Shown: positions 61,342 to 64,000 of the stretch, one piece after another
Numbering within the stretch: position 1 is the first letter of the stretch
How the letters are laid out: every line of letters starts with the position of its first letter
Source: Candidatus Desulfovibrio intestinipullorum
GTDB lineage: Bacteria; Desulfobacterota; Desulfovibrionia; Desulfovibrionales; Desulfovibrionaceae
Assembly (NCBI GenBank): GCA_019113165.1
Contig: DXHV01000060.1
Location: 18,527-82,526, forward strand
Reading direction: 5' to 3'
Length of the DNA: 64,000 nucleotides
Notes under the pieces: generated by a model
Database searches by the model: none
What the model saw: only the letters and a program-made list of their open reading frames with translations
Told to the model about the DNA's origin: nothing
Made by a program: the position numbers and the translations under genes

Positions 61342-62712
61342 CTATCGGGGCGGATACACGAGGATGAAGGCGGCATCCATGACATTGGTGCGCGTGGGAC
61401 CGCTCACATAGAGGGTGCCGGCCCTGTGCAGGCAGGCATAGCTGTCATTGTCGGCAAGGCTCTGCTCCGGGTTCAGACCAAGTTCCGGCCAGCCCAGCAC
61501 GTGGCCGCTGAAGGCAAAGCCTCCGGCTGCGTCGGTGGGACCGTCCGTGCCGTCTGTTCCGGCAAAGAGGGCATGAATACCCACCGTCCTGGCCAGTTCC
61601 AGGCTGGCTGCAAGGGCCATTTCCTGATTGCGGCCGCCCCGTCCCCGCCCTCTGAGGGTCACCGTGGTTTCGCCGCCTGCCAGCAGGCAGACGGGCCGAT
61701 CCCCTGTCGAGAGCGTCTTCTGCACATCCTGCGCCGTATGGACGAGATCGCATGCCACCTCGCGGGCCTCGCCGGTGAGCCGGTCCGTGAGGATGCGGGG
61801 CTCAAGACCCAGGCTGCGGGCCCTGTCGGCCGCAGCCTGCAGGGCCTGGTGCAGGGTGGCCACAAGGCAGTTGTGCATGCGGGCAAAGGAAGGATCGCCT
61901 GCCTTGGGCGTTTCGGGCAGAAGACCGTTCAGTCCTCTTTGCAGATGGGCGGCAATGGAGGCGGGCAGGCGGCCGGCAAGATCGTACTTGTCCACAATGG
62001 CCGCACAGTCGGCAAAGGTGCTGCCATCGGGCACGGTGGGACCCGAGGCAATGACGTCCAGGTTGTCGCCGACCACGTCGGAGACAATGAGCCCCAGGCC
62101 CGTGGCGGGCGCCAGGGCCCTGGCCAGGGAACCGCCGCTCAGCCTGGAGAGGTGCTTGCGCAGGGTGTTGATTTCGTGGATGTCCGCGCCGCAGGCAAGC
62201 AGGGTGGAGGTGAGCCTTTGCAGATCGTCCAGGGCAATGCCCGGCTGCAGGGCCGGGGTCAGGGCACTGGCCCCGCCCGTGAAGACGCAGAGCACAAGGT
62301 CGTCGGCCCGGCAGGAAAGGGCCGTGTCCACAAGTTCGTTGGCAGCCTGCATGCCGGCCGCATCGGGGACGGGATGGGCCCCTTCCACAATGCGGACGGG
62401 ATGGGCCTGCCCGTCTTCGGCCAGGCTGTGGCCGTACTTCACAATAACCAGGCCGTCGTCAATGCGGTCGCCCAGGAGTTCCTCCAGGGCCCGGGCCATG
62501 GGGGCAGCCCCCTTGCCGGCTCCGAGTACGCGGATGCGGGCAAAGGAGGAGAGCGGGGCAGACCAGAGTTCCTCTTCCTGCTCGCTCAGCAGGGTGAGGG
62601 TTGTCTTGTCGAGGTGCAGGTGCCGCAGCACGGCTCCGTCGGGAGCCACGGCCTGCAGGGCGGCCTTGTTGAGCGTCAGGAGGAGGTCGCGATAGGGAGC
62701 GTAGGTGTCCAT
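61342..62712 (-). CDS. gckA: Glycerate 2-kinase, type II (MOFRL family)
   Basis: Type II glycerate kinases phosphorylate glycerate to 2-phosphoglycerate. From ATG 62712 the 456-residue protein shows GAGKGAAPMARALEE near residue 63, TGGASALTPALQ near 145, IHEINTLRKHLSRLSGG near 178, SDVVGDNLDVIASGPT near 208, and the MOFRL end GGETTVTLRGRGRGGRNQE near 350 with AGTDGTDGPTDAAGG near 390. The ribosome site is weak. It begins 43 bases beyond the hisB terminator, so it probably has its own promoter. Which pathway feeds glycerate is not shown here. Confidence 0.88.
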   Translation of the reverse strand: MDTYAPYRDLLLTLNKAALQAVAPDGAVLRHLHLDKTTLTLLSEQEEELWSAPLSSFARIRVLGAGKGAAPMARALEELLGDRIDDGLVIVKYGHSLAEDGQAHPVRIVEGAHPVPDAAGMQAANELVDTALSCRADDLVLCVFTGGASALTPALQPGIALDDLQRLTSTLLACGADIHEINTLRKHLSRLSGGSLARALAPATGLGLIVSDVVGDNLDVIASGPTVPDGSTFADCAAIVDKYDLAGRLPASIAAHLQRGLNGLLPETPKAGDPSFARMHNCLVATLHQALQAAADRARSLGLEPRILTDRLTGEAREVACDLVHTAQDVQKTLSTGDRPVCLLAGGETTVTLRGRGRGGRNQEMALAASLELARTVGIHALFAGTDGTDGPTDAAGGFAFSGHVLGWPELGLNPEQSLADNDSYACLHRAGTLYVSGPTRTNVMDAAFILVYPPR

Positions 62713-62754
62713 GATGCGGATGGCGTACAGGGTTGAGGGGTTGAGGAAGAGCAA

Positions 62755-62783
62755 CAAAAAAAGGGGGCCGAAGCCCCCCTTGT
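62755..62783 (-). terminator. Intrinsic terminator of tatC-hisB
   Basis: On the minus strand AGGGGGGCTTCGGCCCCC, with a stable TTCG loop, is followed by seven or more T residues. It lies 14 bases after the hisB stop. Confidence 0.92.
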
Positions 62784-62796
62784 TCTCAATGGAAAT

Positions 62797-63393
62797 CTAG
62801 TCCAGAGCGCCCTTGGTACTGCGCACGGCAGAGCCCTGCCTGTGCACGGCCTGGGCCAGGGCAAGTCCCAGGCCCTTGGCGGCGCTTTCCAGCAAGTGAT
62901 GGCCGTTCTTGCCGTAGAGGAAGGAGACGTGCAGGTTCATGCGCACGGCACTGGCAAAAGCCTTGTACCATTCGCGCCAGACGTCCTTTTCCTCGCCGGC
63001 CATGACGGGCGGCAGCAGCTCGTCGCCCATCCAGACGAGATAGGGCCGGCCGGAGATGTCGATGGTGACCTCGGCCAGGGCCTCGTCCATGGGCACGCGG
63101 CCATGCCCCACCCGGGCTATGCCCGCCCTGTCGCTCAGGGCCCTGAGCAGGGCGTCACCGAGCACCAGGGCCGTGTCCTCCACGGTATGGTGGGCATCCA
63201 CGTGCATATCACCCGTACAGCGCAGGGAGAGATCCATGCCGGCCCAGAAGGAGGTCAGAGTCAGCATGTGATCCAGCATCCCGAAGCCGGTCTGCACGTC
63301 GATCTTGCCCGATCCGTCCAGACAGAGCGCAAGCTCTATGCTTGTTTCCTTGCTGACACGTTTGCCCGTGGCAGTACGCACAGTGCTTTCCAT
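62797..63393 (-). CDS. hisB: Imidazoleglycerol-phosphate dehydratase
   Basis: HisB removes water from imidazoleglycerol phosphate in histidine synthesis. The 198-residue, single-function form has [20 protein letters not shown] near residue 34, the metal site [17 protein letters not shown] near 66, the [20 protein letters not shown] segment near 98 and [19 protein letters not shown] near 160. GGAGG precedes the ATG. It starts 16 bases after tatC on the same strand. No other his gene lies in the window, so histidine genes are dispersed here. Confidence 0.95.
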   Translation of the reverse strand: MESTVRTATGKRVSKETSIELALCLDGSGKIDVQTGFGMLDHMLTLTSFWAGMDLSLRCTGDMHVDAHHTVEDTALVLGDALLRALSDRAGIARVGHGRVPMDEALAEVTIDISGRPYLVWMGDELLPPVMAGEEKDVWREWYKAFASAVRMNLHVSFLYGKNGHHLLESAAKGLGLALAQAVHRQGSAVRSTKGALD

Positions 63394-63409
63394 GGGGCTC
63401 TCCTCCTGT

Positions 63410-64000
63410 CTAGGATTTTTGGGCTGGCGCCTGTTCCCCGTCCTGTCCGGCTGTGCCGGTTCCGGGAACCTGCTCCTGTGCTGTTGCGGAAGCCGCGGGC
63501 CTGGCTGCAGGGGCAGCAGAAGGCGTTCCAGAGGGCGTTGAGGCAGGCGCGGCAGAGGCAGTGCTGTCCTGACGTGCGGGAGCAGTGGCCGTTTCCTGTC
63601 TCTTCACAGGCTCGTCCGCATAGTCTTCGTCGGCGTAGTCCTCGTCATAGTCCTCGTCGTCCGCATCCTCTTCTTCCTGCGGCTTTTCTTCCTCCTTCTT
63701 GCCGAAGATGAGGGCCACAATAATGCTCACTTCATAGAGGATGAGCATGGGCACTGCCATGAGCAGCTGGGAGACCACATCCGGAGGCGTGAGAATGGCC
63801 GCCACGATGAAGATGACCAGCACGGCATAGCGCCTGACCTCCCGCATCTTCCTGGCTGTCACGATGCCCATGCGGGAGAGGAAGAAGGAGAAGATGGGCA
63901 TCTCGAAGATGAAGCCGAAGGCCAGCACAAGCTTGAGGACAAAGTCCAGGTAGTCGCTTATCTTGGGCATGGCCACAATGTCTTCCGTGGCAAAGCTCAC
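63410..64000 (-). CDS. tatC: Sec-independent translocase TatC, C-terminal part (N-terminus off window)
   Basis: TatC recognises twin-arginine signal peptides in the inner membrane. The visible 196 residues include the later membrane segments, with [20 protein letters not shown] (conserved FxxE-MP motif) and [40 protein letters not shown] as TatC signature. After the last helix comes an unusual tail of about 95 residues: an acidic stretch with repeated [16 protein letters not shown], then Ala/Pro/Ser/Thr/Gln-rich low-complexity sequence to the stop. TatC normally ends soon after its sixth helix. The Tat leader on NhcB is one likely client. The gene continues past the window end. Confidence 0.9.
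   Translation of the reverse strand: MSFATEDIVAMPKISDYLDFVLKLVLAFGFIFEMPIFSFFLSRMGIVTARKMREVRRYAVLVIFIVAAILTPPDVVSQLLMAVPMLILYEVSIIVALIFGKKEEEKPQEEEDADDEDYDEDYADEDYADEPVKRQETATAPARQDSTASAAPASTPSGTPSAAPAARPAASATAQEQVPGTGTAGQDGEQAPAQKS

Noticed and set aside
1..64000. tRNA, rRNA, CRISPR arrays, transposases and phage genes
   Set aside because: I read the intergenic regions for cloverleaf arms, regularly spaced repeats and transposase or integrase motifs and found none that stand up. A dedicated tRNA and repeat search could still find something missed by eye.

Overview
The window reads as a chromosomal segment of a sulfate-reducing bacterium of the Desulfovibrionaceae. The strongest evidence is a four-gene nine-heme cytochrome (nhc/9Hc) membrane redox operon, the LldG/LldEF-type L-lactate oxidation pair, indolepyruvate:ferredoxin oxidoreductase, a TRAP transporter and an anaerobic GlpABC system. 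The coding DNA is GC-rich, which produces very long antisense open frames, while several promoter regions are strikingly AT-rich. I see no rRNA, tRNA, CRISPR array, phage genes or transposase. This is core genome, with interest in gene fusions, regulatory RNA and small palindromic elements.

Layout. 1-6.7 kb: the N-terminal part of ilvE (minus), then a plus-strand unit of FMN riboswitch, hydantoinase-like protein, trmL, an EamA-family transporter and ribBA. 6.8-12.5 kb: lplA and the glycine cleavage genes gcvT-gcvH-gcvPA-gcvPB. 13.2-16 kb: lactate oxidation genes lldG and a fused lldEF. 16.2-21.6 kb: a NagD-type HAD phosphatase divergent from a fused glpAB gene and glpC. 21.8-24.8 kb: a TRAP transporter (minus). 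25.4-27.1 kb: an enlarged fpg and a Fur-family regulator. 27.2-33.3 kb (minus): ybaK, a pseudouridine synthase-CoaE fusion, an NlpC/P60 lipoprotein, a DUF2156 protein and a MATE exporter. 33.7-41.5 kb: lysA (minus), then slyD, type III glutamine synthetase, a YfgM-like protein and iorAB. 41.8-48.3 kb (minus): a secreted PchP-like phosphatase and the operon ileS-lspA-PLDc_N-cpoB. 48.5-52.4 kb (minus): hypC and nhcABCD. 53-59.3 kb: a TSUP exporter (plus), then carbonic anhydrase, miaA, a tandem coaD-coaD gene, rsmD and a beta-CASP metallo-hydrolase (minus). 60-64 kb: a LOG-family protein and tadA (plus), then glycerate kinase, hisB and the C-terminal part of tatC (minus).

How the genes work together. 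LplA can lipoylate GcvH for glycine cleavage. Lactate and glycerol-3-phosphate oxidation feed electrons to the membrane pool, and the Nhc complex links periplasmic multiheme cytochrome to that pool. The FMN riboswitch precedes a cluster ending in ribBA, and the transporter next to ribBA is therefore a candidate riboflavin carrier. The last two enzymes of CoA synthesis both have odd architectures here: CoaD is duplicated within one polypeptide, and CoaE is fused behind an RluA-type pseudouridine synthase.

Most noteworthy: the CoaD tandem, the RluA-CoaE and GlpAB fusions, the displaced FMN riboswitch, two CTAG-bounded AT-rich palindromes that each supply the stop codon of a gene (ribBA and lysA), and a structured repeat-rich leader before the LOG-family gene.
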